From Rubrivivax sp. (lineage in GTDB: Bacteria > Pseudomonadota > Gammaproteobacteria > Burkholderiales > Burkholderiaceae_C): a stretch of DNA of 33,819 nucleotides. Below are positions 16,101 to 22,730 of the stretch, piece after piece. Position 1 is the first letter of the stretch, and each line of letters opens with the position of its first letter. The notes beneath the pieces are model-generated. The model was not told the origin of the DNA, searched no databases, and saw only the letters and a program-made list of their open reading frames with translations. The stretch covers positions 1-33,819 of the forward strand of contig JADMJD010000129.1 in assembly GCA_018780805.1 (NCBI GenBank), written 5' to 3'. The translations under genes and the position numbers were made by a program.

Positions 16101-18730
16101 CTGGGTGTGCCCAGGCGCTTCAGGCGCTCGGTGTCGCCGCGCTCCAGCAGCTCGACGTAGGCGGCAAAAGCCTCGGCATGGTCGGGCAGGGCGCCGTGGT
16201 CGCAGTCCAGCGTCCAGGTGCGCACACCGGGCAGCAAGGCACTCGCCAGCGGCACGCGGCCATCGCCGCCGTCCACGGCGTCCTGGTAGAGCAGTCCTTG
16301 ATCGGTCCACTCGAAGCCGTCGGGCGTGAACCTGGCGCGGCCGGTCACCAGCAGCAGCCGGTCGGCAAAAGCGGGCAGGTCGTTGTCGCGCTGGTGGTCC
16401 AGCCGGCGGCGCAGCGCCACGGCCTGGTCCAGCACCTTCTGCGGCGGCACGCCCCATTCGTAAGGCGCCAGCTGCGTGGGGTCGTCGGGCGCGCTCCAGT
16501 TGCGGTGCCACCAGTTGGCCTGGCGCACGGTGGCCAGGTCCCGTTGGGCCAGGTCGCGCCAGGTGTGCGCCTGGTCCAGGCCCTGGGCGCGGTCCAGCAG
16601 ATCGGCCTGCAGCTGCAGGAAACCCGGCATCGCGGCCATCAGGGCGCGCGCCTTCTGGTCCTGGAAGGGCGCGCCCAGCGCCGCCAGCGTGTTGCCGAAG
16701 CTGTCGTCGCCCGAGAGCACCTGCATCGGCGCCCAGGAGCCGCCGTTGGGTGTGCCCAGCATCAGCAGCCGGCCGCCGGTGCGCGCCATCAGGCGGTCCC
16801 AGGTCTGGGGCGCCACCAGCTGCACCGTGCGCGCGACCACGCCGCCCATCGAGTGCGCGATCAGCCGCACGGGCTGGCGGCTGGCTTCGCGCACATCGAG
16901 TTCCCGTTCGATGGCCTGCGCCAGGCGCAGGCCCTCTTCTTCGATGGGCCGCCGCCAATCGAAGGCAAAAGGCAACACCTCGTGCGTGGCCTGCAGATGT
17001 TCGGCCAGGTCGTCGTAGAACAGCCCGATCGGGCCGTCGGGTGAGACGCCATCGGGCGCGCCGTCGCGCCAGGCCAGCCGGTCCAGCCCACCCAGCAGGC
17101 GCAGGCTGAGCCAGATGCGTTGCTCGCCTTCTTTCAGGTGGCTGCCCAGGATGCCGGGCAGCAGGAAGACCGCAGGCCGCTGCTCGGGCGGTGGCAGGTC
17201 GGCCGGACGCCCCCGGGCGGCACGCAGCCCGCCGCTGTCTTCGCCGGCCCAGGACAGCGGGCCGATGGGCTCGAACTCGCTGGGCCGGTCCTGCACCAGG
17301 CCGTTGACCAGCGCGCCCACGGTGCGGGCGTTGACAAAGTAGTTGAAGTGCGTGACCTTGCCACCCGCGTCCAGCACAAAGCGCGCGCCACCGCCGCGCC
17401 GCGGTGCGCCGCCGTACATCGAGCGGGTCTGCACGACGATGTCGTTGTCGGTCCAGTAGAAGGCATCGGCCAGCAGCGTCTTGACCCAGCCGCCGAGCGA
17501 ATCGCCGGCCAGGTCGCCCGCGATCACGCGCAGCTCGCCGGGGATGGCTTCGGTGGCGCTGTTGAGCCACTGCACCAGCGGGCTGCCGGGCAGCATCGCG
17601 GCCAGGCCGGGCAGCTGCATCGGGTCTTCGCGGTGGCGCGCCACCTCGGTCAAGAAGTCCAGCAGCGCCGGCGCCACCGGCACACCTGCGAGCTGCAGCG
17701 ACCAGCGCAGCACCGAGAGGTAGGCGTCCAGCCGGCGCGAGGCCAGCAGCGTGCCACGTGCCGGGCAGGCCACCCGCACGACGCGCTCCACGGTGAAGCC
17801 GCCGGCTTTCACCAGCGCGGCCAGCCGCATCAGCTCGTCGCGCTGGCCGGCGCCCTCCGGGCCGGGGAAAAAGGCCAGGTCGGCCGCGCCGATCTCGCCC
17901 TTCAGCCCGCAGACCCGGGCCAGCACCTCGGCCACCAGGCCACCGCGCGAGTGCGTGGCCAGGTGCAGGCGGGCCCCGGCCGGCAGACGCTCGGCCAGCG
18001 CCAGGGCATTCGCGACCGGGCTGGCGCCCAGCGTCGGGTGGTCCAGCGCGTAGACGCGGTCACCGTAATGTTTGAACAGCGCGCGCACCTGGGCCGGGTG
18101 CAGGTCCCACAGCTTGGAGAAGGTGCTCGCGGTGTCGACGAAGGTGCCGTGCAGCAGCACCAGCATCGGCTGGTCGGATGCCGGCACCGCCGCCAGCTTG
18201 CCGCCGCGGCCCTTGAGTGCCGGCAAGGCCTGCGGCTGCAGCGCGTAGACGCCCGGGTCCACCTGGCCGTCCACATGGGCCACCACCTTCGAGGCCAGGA
18301 ATCGGGCCGCGGGTTCGCGCGCAAAACCGGTCAGCACCTCCACCGCCTGCAGCAGCACGTTGCCCAGCGAGCCGCGCGTGCGGCCCGGTGCGGCGGCCTC
18401 CAGGCCCTGCCAGCGCAGCTGGGCCGGCACCGCCACCTCGTCCGGCGCTGGCGTGCCGCCGCTGCGGTGGGTGCGGGATTGACCCAGCAGCAGATCGCGC
18501 GCCGTCTCCGGGCTCAGCACCAGCGCCGGGCCGTTGGCCAGGTGCAGCACGACGACGTCTTCGCCCGGCACCGCGTCCACGCGCTGCAGCTCGCCGCCGG
18601 CACGCCGCGCGCCCAGGTCCACATGGTGTTTGACGTGGCCGGGCAGGCCACCGGACGGGGGCACGGCCGACGGCGTGCCGCTGCGGCTGGCACGCGCCTG
18701 GCCGGGGATGAGGAAGGTGATGGTCGCCAT
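13121..18730 (-). CDS. giant CHAT-domain protease fused to two alpha/beta-hydrolase (lipase-like) domains
   Basis: The protein has about 1869 aa and no signal peptide, so it is probably cytoplasmic. A first hydrolase domain has the oxyanion loop LLHGTF (192-197), nucleophile S261 in THSRGG and probable acid and base D430 and H461 (TDND, THFNYF). A second, LCAT/PGAP1-like domain has LPGILGS (524-530), S627 in AHSMGG, GTPNGGSW and H845 in DCDHG. A linker precedes a region at about 930-1090 (VVNGDLTFIHQPMLVGHY, then a GLYPQ block) that resembles N-terminal domains of other CHAT proteins. The CHAT domain (about 1305-1520) has HIAGHGE (H1377) and LVFVNCCHLA (C1414), an intact His/Cys dyad. The last 300 residues are TPR-like helices. 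ATG 18742 is the alternative start. It lies downstream of the TIR gene on the same strand. Confidence 0.85.
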   Translation of the reverse strand: MATITFLIPGQARASRSGTPSAVPPSGGLPGHVKHHVDLGARRAGGELQRVDAVPGEDVVVLHLANGPALVLSPETARDLLLGQSRTHRSGGTPAPDEVAVPAQLRWQGLEAAAPGRTRGSLGNVLLQAVEVLTGFAREPAARFLASKVVAHVDGQVDPGVYALQPQALPALKGRGGKLAAVPASDQPMLVLLHGTFVDTASTFSKLWDLHPAQVRALFKHYGDRVYALDHPTLGASPVANALALAERLPAGARLHLATHSRGGLVAEVLARVCGLKGEIGAADLAFFPGPEGAGQRDELMRLAALVKAGGFTVERVVRVACPARGTLLASRRLDAYLSVLRWSLQLAGVPVAPALLDFLTEVARHREDPMQLPGLAAMLPGSPLVQWLNSATEAIPGELRVIAGDLAGDSLGGWVKTLLADAFYWTDNDIVVQTRSMYGGAPRRGGGARFVLDAGGKVTHFNYFVNARTVGALVNGLVQDRPSEFEPIGPLSWAGEDSGGLRAARGRPADLPPPEQRPAVFLLPGILGSHLKEGEQRIWLSLRLLGGLDRLAWRDGAPDGVSPDGPIGLFYDDLAEHLQATHEVLPFAFDWRRPIEEEGLRLAQAIERELDVREASRQPVRLIAHSMGGVVARTVQLVAPQTWDRLMARTGGRLLMLGTPNGGSWAPMQVLSGDDSFGNTLAALGAPFQDQKARALMAAMPGFLQLQADLLDRAQGLDQAHTWRDLAQRDLATVRQANWWHRNWSAPDDPTQLAPYEWGVPPQKVLDQAVALRRRLDHQRDNDLPAFADRLLLVTGRARFTPDGFEWTDQGLLYQDAVDGGDGRVPLASALLPGVRTWTLDCDHGALPDHAEAFAAYVELLERGDTERLKRLGTPSRSGNALALPPAHVPSRPSRGRPAQAGPAQSMKALLSTPAPAPAADAGTPAGAALHVRVVNGDLTFIHQPMLVGHYRSLSITGTEAVVDRMLGGAMNASLQAGLYPQAPGEHQLFLNARGEPQNPWRPPRPQAAIVIGLGDEGALKAGELAATVRQAVLAWSQRLAERGDASAAVDIAATLVGSGGLGVNPGDAACAIARGVREAAQIVRMGNLQRQEAASDAADPADDANALAWPEITGLTLVELYLERASEAWRALQVQALATPGHFDVAPTIVAGVGPLRRQIDTAYRGARYDLISAEANPQDPSAILFRLDTRRARTEMRAVATQAPLVRQLVRRAAHDANDDPLLGSTLFQLLVPLDMEAYLGGTDRMVLELDTHTATLPWELLNPPAGQRAGGDPRPWSVRTRLLRKLRKTQFRTRVQDASADDHVLVIGEPLLRDARYAALPGAAAEAQAVDAVMRSPRGVGAHRLRLVQHGEATHILNALFERPWRIVHIAGHGEPGMAGGLVMSDGSFLGPREIGQMRTVPELVFVNCCHLAARDDVAAASMPKPAPMDFPAFAASVADALIEAGVRCVIAAGWAVDDDAAAIFARVLYRELLDGRPFIDAVAQAREEAWRQSDVAQGGNGNNTWAAYQCYGDPDWTFRRGTGDAQGPAGDSLVDEYEGISSPLGLALALEKLAVESRFQNRPPARQLEHIRHLEARFAALWGAMGAIAEAFGLAYSEAGDFEHAIPWYGRAAGSQDGSASMKATEQWLNLRARAALDAAKAADTPAAWATAKTGIEAALKQLQALADLQPTIERLSLCGSAWKRLAMLAQRAGQGADAATARQEAEDAARARHEAARAYAAAEALALDLNHPELYYPAQNRMATALAAHDGPAGWPGFDTATVARVRQSLQQRCASDPDFWSMVGLVEVDAFEAAAAGRLSHALDDLRHRLQDLHQRVAAPRSWASVADTADYALGRWAAQATGAEQRALQAWLAQLTVYAQR

Positions 18731-18742
18731 GGCGCGCAGCAT

Positions 18743-18757
18743 CGGGGCAAAGCCCCG
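18743..18757 (-). promoter_or_regulatory. hairpin abutting the CHAT gene start
   Basis: CGGGGC-TTT-GCCCCG (minus strand) forms a perfect six-pair stem with a three-base loop. It sits directly before the ATG at 18742 and 12 bases before the ATG at 18730. Neither start has a recognisable ribosome site nearby, so this hairpin may limit translation of the giant protease. It has no T-tract and is not a standard terminator. Confidence 0.35.
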
Positions 18758-18789
18758 GCGCGTCCATCCGGACTCATGGTCCTAGGGAG

Positions 18790-19752
18790 TCAGTGGCTGC
18801 GTGTCAGCACCGCCGGCACCTCGGCTTGCGCGCCGTTGAACCAGCGGGTGCCCTGCAGCCGGCCGTCGGGCATCAGCGTGGCCGACAGGTTGCCGCCGTC
18901 CACCGGCACGTCGCCGGGCACGCTGAGCACGGTGAGCGCCACGTCGATGGCCAGCGGCGAGCCCACGGCGGCGCGGGCCGTGCCGGCGCCGCGCCAGCGC
19001 ACGGCGTCCAGTTCACCGCCAGCCTGTCCACCATCGCGCTCGCGCCAGAACTGCCGGTAATCGGCCCAGTCGGCACGCTGGCGGATGTGAATCGGTGCAC
19101 TTTCCAGGCGCAGCTGGTCGCCGTCGCGCTGCAGCACCAGCAGCACGTCGTCGGCGCCGATGCGGCCCTGCCAGCGGCCGGTCAGCGGATCGGCCGGGGG
19201 TTGTTGCCACCACCACAGGCCGGCCCCTGCTGCGCCCAGCAGCAACACGCCCACCAGCACCGCACGCCGTGCCGCAGGATGCCGCTGCGGGGGCAGGCCC
19301 AGCGCCAGCAGGTCCTGTTCGATGCGGCGCAGGTCGCCGGCCCAGTCGTAGGCGCGCAGCCGGCGCCAGGTGCGTTCGCCCAGCACGTCCAGCGGGGGCG
19401 GCAAGCCGGCGGGCAGGCTGTCCACACCGTCGCACAACACCGGCACCACCACCGCGCCCGCGGCCAGCGCGGCCGTGATCTCGCGCCGCACCGGGGCCTG
19501 TGGGTCGTCCAGCTGGCGGCGGCCGGTGGCCGGGTTCTGCGCCAGCAGGCCGGGTGTGACCAGCAGCAGCAACACCGGCCGGGCCTGCAGCGCACGCGCC
19601 ACCTCGTCGGCCCAGCGCACGCCGCCGGTGAGGTCGTCCTTGTCGATGAAGACCTGGGCCGCGCCGAACAGGCGGCCGAGGTCCCGCGCCAGGGCCGTGG
19701 CCTTGTCGGCGCCGTCGGCGCTGCGGTAGCTGATGAAGATCCTGGCGGTGAT
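18790..19752 (-). CDS. membrane-anchored TIR-domain protein with extracytoplasmic beta domain (probable ATC start)
   Basis: The full reading frame gives 320 aa. The TIR domain begins at once with ARIFISYRSADGADKATAL and continues with QVFIDKDDLTGG and the RRQLDDP, VRREITAAL and VVVPVLCDGVDSLP blocks of a well-spread bacterial TIR family. A single membrane helix follows (about 164-182, AVLVGVLLLGAAGAGLWWW), then a 135-residue beta-rich domain starting GRWQGRI. No ATG, GTG or TTG precedes the FISYR motif. The frame opens at TAG 19764-19762, and TAGGGGG-TTCCC-ATC places a Shine-Dalgarno-like run five bases before ATC at 19752. The first ordinary start, GTG at 19620, would delete 44 residues including FISYR. 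I therefore favour ATC; a base error or true N-terminal loss is possible. The TIR NADase glutamate cannot be assigned confidently. Confidence 0.75.
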   Translation of the reverse strand: MTARIFISYRSADGADKATALARDLGRLFGAAQVFIDKDDLTGGVRWADEVARALQARPVLLLLVTPGLLAQNPATGRRQLDDPQAPVRREITAALAAGAVVVPVLCDGVDSLPAGLPPPLDVLGERTWRRLRAYDWAGDLRRIEQDLLALGLPPQRHPAARRAVLVGVLLLGAAGAGLWWWQQPPADPLTGRWQGRIGADDVLLVLQRDGDQLRLESAPIHIRQRADWADYRQFWRERDGGQAGGELDAVRWRGAGTARAAVGSPLAIDVALTVLSVPGDVPVDGGNLSATLMPDGRLQGTRWFNGAQAEVPAVLTRSH

Positions 19753-19840
19753 GGGAACCCCCTAGACACGCCGCGTCCACCCACGTGGTGGGGCGGGCTT
19801 CTTGAGAGCGGCCGTGCGAAGCCCGGCGCCCATCCTAGGC

Positions 19841-20656
19841 TCAGGGCCGTCGGATCACCAGCGCTTCCACCGGCAGGGCCTGCGTCAGGCGTGCCGCCAT
19901 CGCTTCGGCCTCGCGCCGCTCGGCCCAGGGGCCGGCTTGCACACGGGTCAGCGGCGCATCGTCCAGCAGCGCCACCAGCGGCGCCAGCCAGGGGGCTTCG
20001 CGCTGCAGAAGTCGCTGCAATTGCAAGGCGCCATCGCGCTCGCGGAAGGCGCCCAGCTGCAGCCAGAAGCCCGGTGCAGCGCCCGCGGGCGGCGGGGCCG
20101 GGGCCGGCAGGCCGGCGCGGATCTCGGCGTGTGTGATGCGCTCCACCTCCACCGGCGTCACGCCGTTCAGCACGCCCAGCTTCAACGCCGCGGTGTAGCT
20201 GAGGTCGATCACGCGGCCGGGGTGGAAGGGGCCGCGGTCGTTGACGCGCACGATGATCTCGCGGCCGTTGGCCGGGTTGCGCACGCGGGCGTAGCTGGGC
20301 AGCGGCATGGTCTTGTGCGCCGCCGTCATCGCGAACATGTCGTAGGTCTCGCCGTTGGACGTGGGCTTGCCGTGGAACTTGCGGCCGTACCACGACGCGC
20401 CGCCCCGTTCGCGCAGCGGTGCGTCGGCCGTCATCGGCTCGTAGCGCACGCCCAGCACCTCGTAGGGCTTGTTCGGGCCGCCCACCCGCAGCGTCTCCAC
20501 GCGCGGCACGGCGTCGGGCACACGGTCCAGATCGGCCGGCGTCTGCGTGGCCGGGCCGTCGCTGCCGGGTGCCGGTGAAGGCGCCGGGCTGCGGCTGGCG
20601 CAGGCGCTGAGCAGCAGCACCACCACCAGCGTGGCCAGCGGCAGGCGTGTGCTCAC
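19841..20656 (-). CDS. rlpA: RlpA-family septal-ring lytic transglycosylase with SPOR domain
   Basis: The protein has 271 aa from GTG 20656. The signal peptide ends in lipobox LLLSAC (C19), predicting an outer-membrane lipoprotein. The double-psi beta-barrel (about 85-170) reads GGASWYGRKFHGKPTSNGE, TAAHKTMPLPSYARV and VRVNDRGPFHPGRVIDLS, the RlpA signature. The C-terminal SPOR domain (from about GFWLQLGAFRERDG) binds denuded glycan at division sites. RlpA cleaves glycan strands lacking stem peptides in some species and is inactive in others. The GTG overlaps the stop of the upstream gene as GTGA, implying translational coupling. The usual partners (rodA, PBP2, dacA) are absent here, which is unusual for rlpA. 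Confidence 0.9.
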   Translation of the reverse strand: MSTRLPLATLVVVLLLSACASRSPAPSPAPGSDGPATQTPADLDRVPDAVPRVETLRVGGPNKPYEVLGVRYEPMTADAPLRERGGASWYGRKFHGKPTSNGETYDMFAMTAAHKTMPLPSYARVRNPANGREIIVRVNDRGPFHPGRVIDLSYTAALKLGVLNGVTPVEVERITHAEIRAGLPAPAPPPAGAAPGFWLQLGAFRERDGALQLQRLLQREAPWLAPLVALLDDAPLTRVQAGPWAERREAEAMAARLTQALPVEALVIRRP

Positions 20657-22686
20657 TGCGCCGGCACCGTGCGGCTGGTCTGCGCCTGCAGCAGCTCCAG
20701 CCGCTCCTTGCGCAGCAGCCGGCTGCTGGCGTCGCGCTCGACGATGTCGATGGCCACCGGGTGCCCCAGCTCCAGCGAGTACCAGACCGTGCGCGCCCAC
20801 ATCACGCTGCGGCGCAGGTTGCCGGGCTGCAGGATCTCGTGGTACCAGCCCTCGCCCTCCAACGGCAGCACGTCGAACTTGCCCGCAGGCGTCTCGATCT
20901 GCGTGCGGCGGCCCACTTCGACTTCGCCCGACCAGCGGCGCTCGCCCCGGCCATCGGTGCGTTGGAAGAACTCCTTGAATTCGACATCCCGGCTCTGCCC
21001 GCGCTGCGGCTTGGACCACCAGAACTCCTCCACCGGCTGGAACTCCGACCGCCCCTCGGGCCCGCTGCGGCTGCGGGTGCGGCCCTGCGCGTCCAGCGCC
21101 TGCTCGCCCTGGCTGCCCTCGGCCTGCATCTCGCCGTCGGGCATCAGCTGGCGGATCACCTGCACCACGCGGCCCACGACCTCGCCCTTCCACTGGTCGA
21201 TGCGGCGGTAGGTGAAGCTGTCGCCGGCGGCGTAGCCGAAGGGGTTCAGCGGTGGCAGGCCGACGGCGGACGGGGCCGTGGGGGCTGGCGCGGTGGGTGG
21301 TGCTGGTGCAGCCGCGGGTGCAGCCGCGGGTGCAGCGGACGGTGCAGCGGACGGTGCAGCGGACGGTGCAGCCGGCTGTGCGACGGGCGCCGCCGTGGGT
21401 GGTGGCGTGGTCGGCCGCGCCGTCTCGGCGGCCTCGCGTTGGTCGCCTTGCTTGTCCCGTTCCGGCTCCGTCGACGTCACCGCCTTCACCACACCGGCCG
21501 CCACCTGCCCCAGCACCTGCGTGGCCACCTGGGTCGCGGTGGTGATGGCCTCGGCCTTGGCCGCCTGTTCCTGCGCCAGCACCGCGCCGGCCACACCCGC
21601 AGCGGTGGCGGCGGCCCCCACGGCGGCTGTCGGCAGCGCCGGGTTGATCGGTGGCGCGGTGCTGGCGGGGGGCGGCGCGCTGCGCACCGGCTCGTCTCCC
21701 TGCAACCGGGCCTTGACCTCGTTGCCCGCCAGGCCGGCGGCTTTGGCCACGGCACGCGCGGCGGCGTCTTCCGGCGTGGGCGGCAGCACGGACTCGATCA
21801 GCCCGGGATCGCCCAGCTCGTCTTCTTCGTCGGTGCGGCCCCCCAGCCAGGGCGCCACCGCGCCGCCGGTGCCGTCGATGGCCAGGCGGCGGGCGTTGCG
21901 CAGGGCGTCGGGCCCGGTGCTGCCGGCCGTGGTGAGCGCGTGCACCAGCGCCGTGCCAAAGGCGCTGCCGGCCAGCGCGCGTGGGTCCGTCGGCGTGGGC
22001 TGCGGCAGCGGCGCCGGGGCCCGCGCCGGGATCAGCCGCCCCGGGCCGGCAGAGAGCAGCGCCATCACGCCCTCGGGCAACACCGGTGCGGCCAGGCCGC
22101 TGCTGGCCGGGGCCAGCGTGGGCAGCGGCGTGGCCGCGTCCACCACCAGCAGGCGCAGGCTGGTGGGGGTGATCTGCAGCGCTTCCACCAGCTCTGTCAG
22201 CGGCACGCCGGCGCTGCGCAGCGCGGTGGTATCGGCCGGGTTGGCCGCATCCGCCAGGTCGCGTGTGAGCAGCAGGGACTGGCCCTCCACCTGCGCCGCG
22301 GCCCCGGCCACGTAGATCAGCCCGGCCCCGCCCGGCTGCAGCCGGTTGCGGAACTCCTTGAGCGCGCCACGCAATGCGTCGCGGCCCAGGTCGGGGCGTG
22401 GCATCACCACGTAACCCGCTTTTTCGAGCGCCGCGGCCACGGCCTGCGCATCGCGCACCGCGGCCGGCAGCGGCACGCCGCCGATCTGCGACTGCACCAG
22501 CACCAGGGCCAGCCGCTGCCGGCCCAGGCCCAGCGCGGCGGTGGCGGCCCGCACCTTGGCCGGGGCCTTGAGCTCCAGCGGCGGCAGCTTGAGGATGTCG
22601 CCGATCGGCGTGGCCTGGCCCTGGGCCGCGAGCGGCACCAACGTGGCAGCCGCCACCAACATCAGCAGGCGCAGGGCATGGTGCAT
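20653..22686 (-). CDS. exported caspase-fold protein with both catalytic residues lost (pseudo-caspase)
   Basis: The protein has 677 aa. MHHALRLLMLVAAATLVPLA with QGQA is a signal peptide, so it acts outside the cytoplasm; the longer start at 22722 would bury it. Residues about 56-190 match the bacterial caspase (peptidase C14) p20 pattern: QRLALVLVQSQI, AAVRDAQAVAAALEKAGY, GALKEFRNRL, GLIYVAGAAAQVEG and LRLLVVDAA. The usual YAGHG is AGAA (His to Ala129) and LDAC is VDAA (Cys to Ala185), so it should not be proteolytic. A long Ala/Pro-rich linker (about 330-480) includes a 12-bp repeat tract. The C-terminal 190 residues (from about NPFGYAAGDSFTYRR) form a beta-rich domain resembling those after other exported caspase-like proteins. 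It is the first gene of the cluster and overlaps rlpA by 4 bases. Confidence 0.8.
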   Translation of the reverse strand: MHHALRLLMLVAAATLVPLAAQGQATPIGDILKLPPLELKAPAKVRAATAALGLGRQRLALVLVQSQIGGVPLPAAVRDAQAVAAALEKAGYVVMPRPDLGRDALRGALKEFRNRLQPGGAGLIYVAGAAAQVEGQSLLLTRDLADAANPADTTALRSAGVPLTELVEALQITPTSLRLLVVDAATPLPTLAPASSGLAAPVLPEGVMALLSAGPGRLIPARAPAPLPQPTPTDPRALAGSAFGTALVHALTTAGSTGPDALRNARRLAIDGTGGAVAPWLGGRTDEEDELGDPGLIESVLPPTPEDAAARAVAKAAGLAGNEVKARLQGDEPVRSAPPPASTAPPINPALPTAAVGAAATAAGVAGAVLAQEQAAKAEAITTATQVATQVLGQVAAGVVKAVTSTEPERDKQGDQREAAETARPTTPPPTAAPVAQPAAPSAAPSAAPSAAPAAAPAAAPAPPTAPAPTAPSAVGLPPLNPFGYAAGDSFTYRRIDQWKGEVVGRVVQVIRQLMPDGEMQAEGSQGEQALDAQGRTRSRSGPEGRSEFQPVEEFWWSKPQRGQSRDVEFKEFFQRTDGRGERRWSGEVEVGRRTQIETPAGKFDVLPLEGEGWYHEILQPGNLRRSVMWARTVWYSLELGHPVAIDIVERDASSRLLRKERLELLQAQTSRTVPAQ
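21305..21376. repeat. six tandem 12-bp units coding Pro-Ser/Ala-Ala-Ala
   Basis: Six 12-base units stand head to tail: GGTGCAGCCGCG twice, GGTGCAGCGGAC three times and GGTGCAGCCGGC once. On the minus strand they code the APSAAPSAAPSAAPAAAP stretch of the pseudo-caspase linker. The unit length keeps the frame, so copy-number change would only alter linker length. Confidence 0.85.
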
Positions 22687-22730
22687 GAGAGGTGACGGGA
22701 TGTTACCGGTGGCGCGGCACAATCGTCGTC

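Noticed and set aside
17120..19060. Plus-strand open frame of 646 codons over the CHAT and TIR genes
   Set aside because: Low-complexity composition and opposite to two genes with clear domains; a shadow frame.
18790..19620. TIR gene starting at GTG 19620
   Set aside because: This would remove the FISYR strand and 44 residues of otherwise well-conserved TIR sequence that is in frame and open.
21305..21376. CRISPR-like array
   Set aside because: Units are 12 bases without spacers and lie in frame within a coding linker.
20653..22686. Active caspase (metacaspase-like) protease
   Set aside because: The fold pattern fits but both catalytic positions are alanine, so protease activity is not supported.
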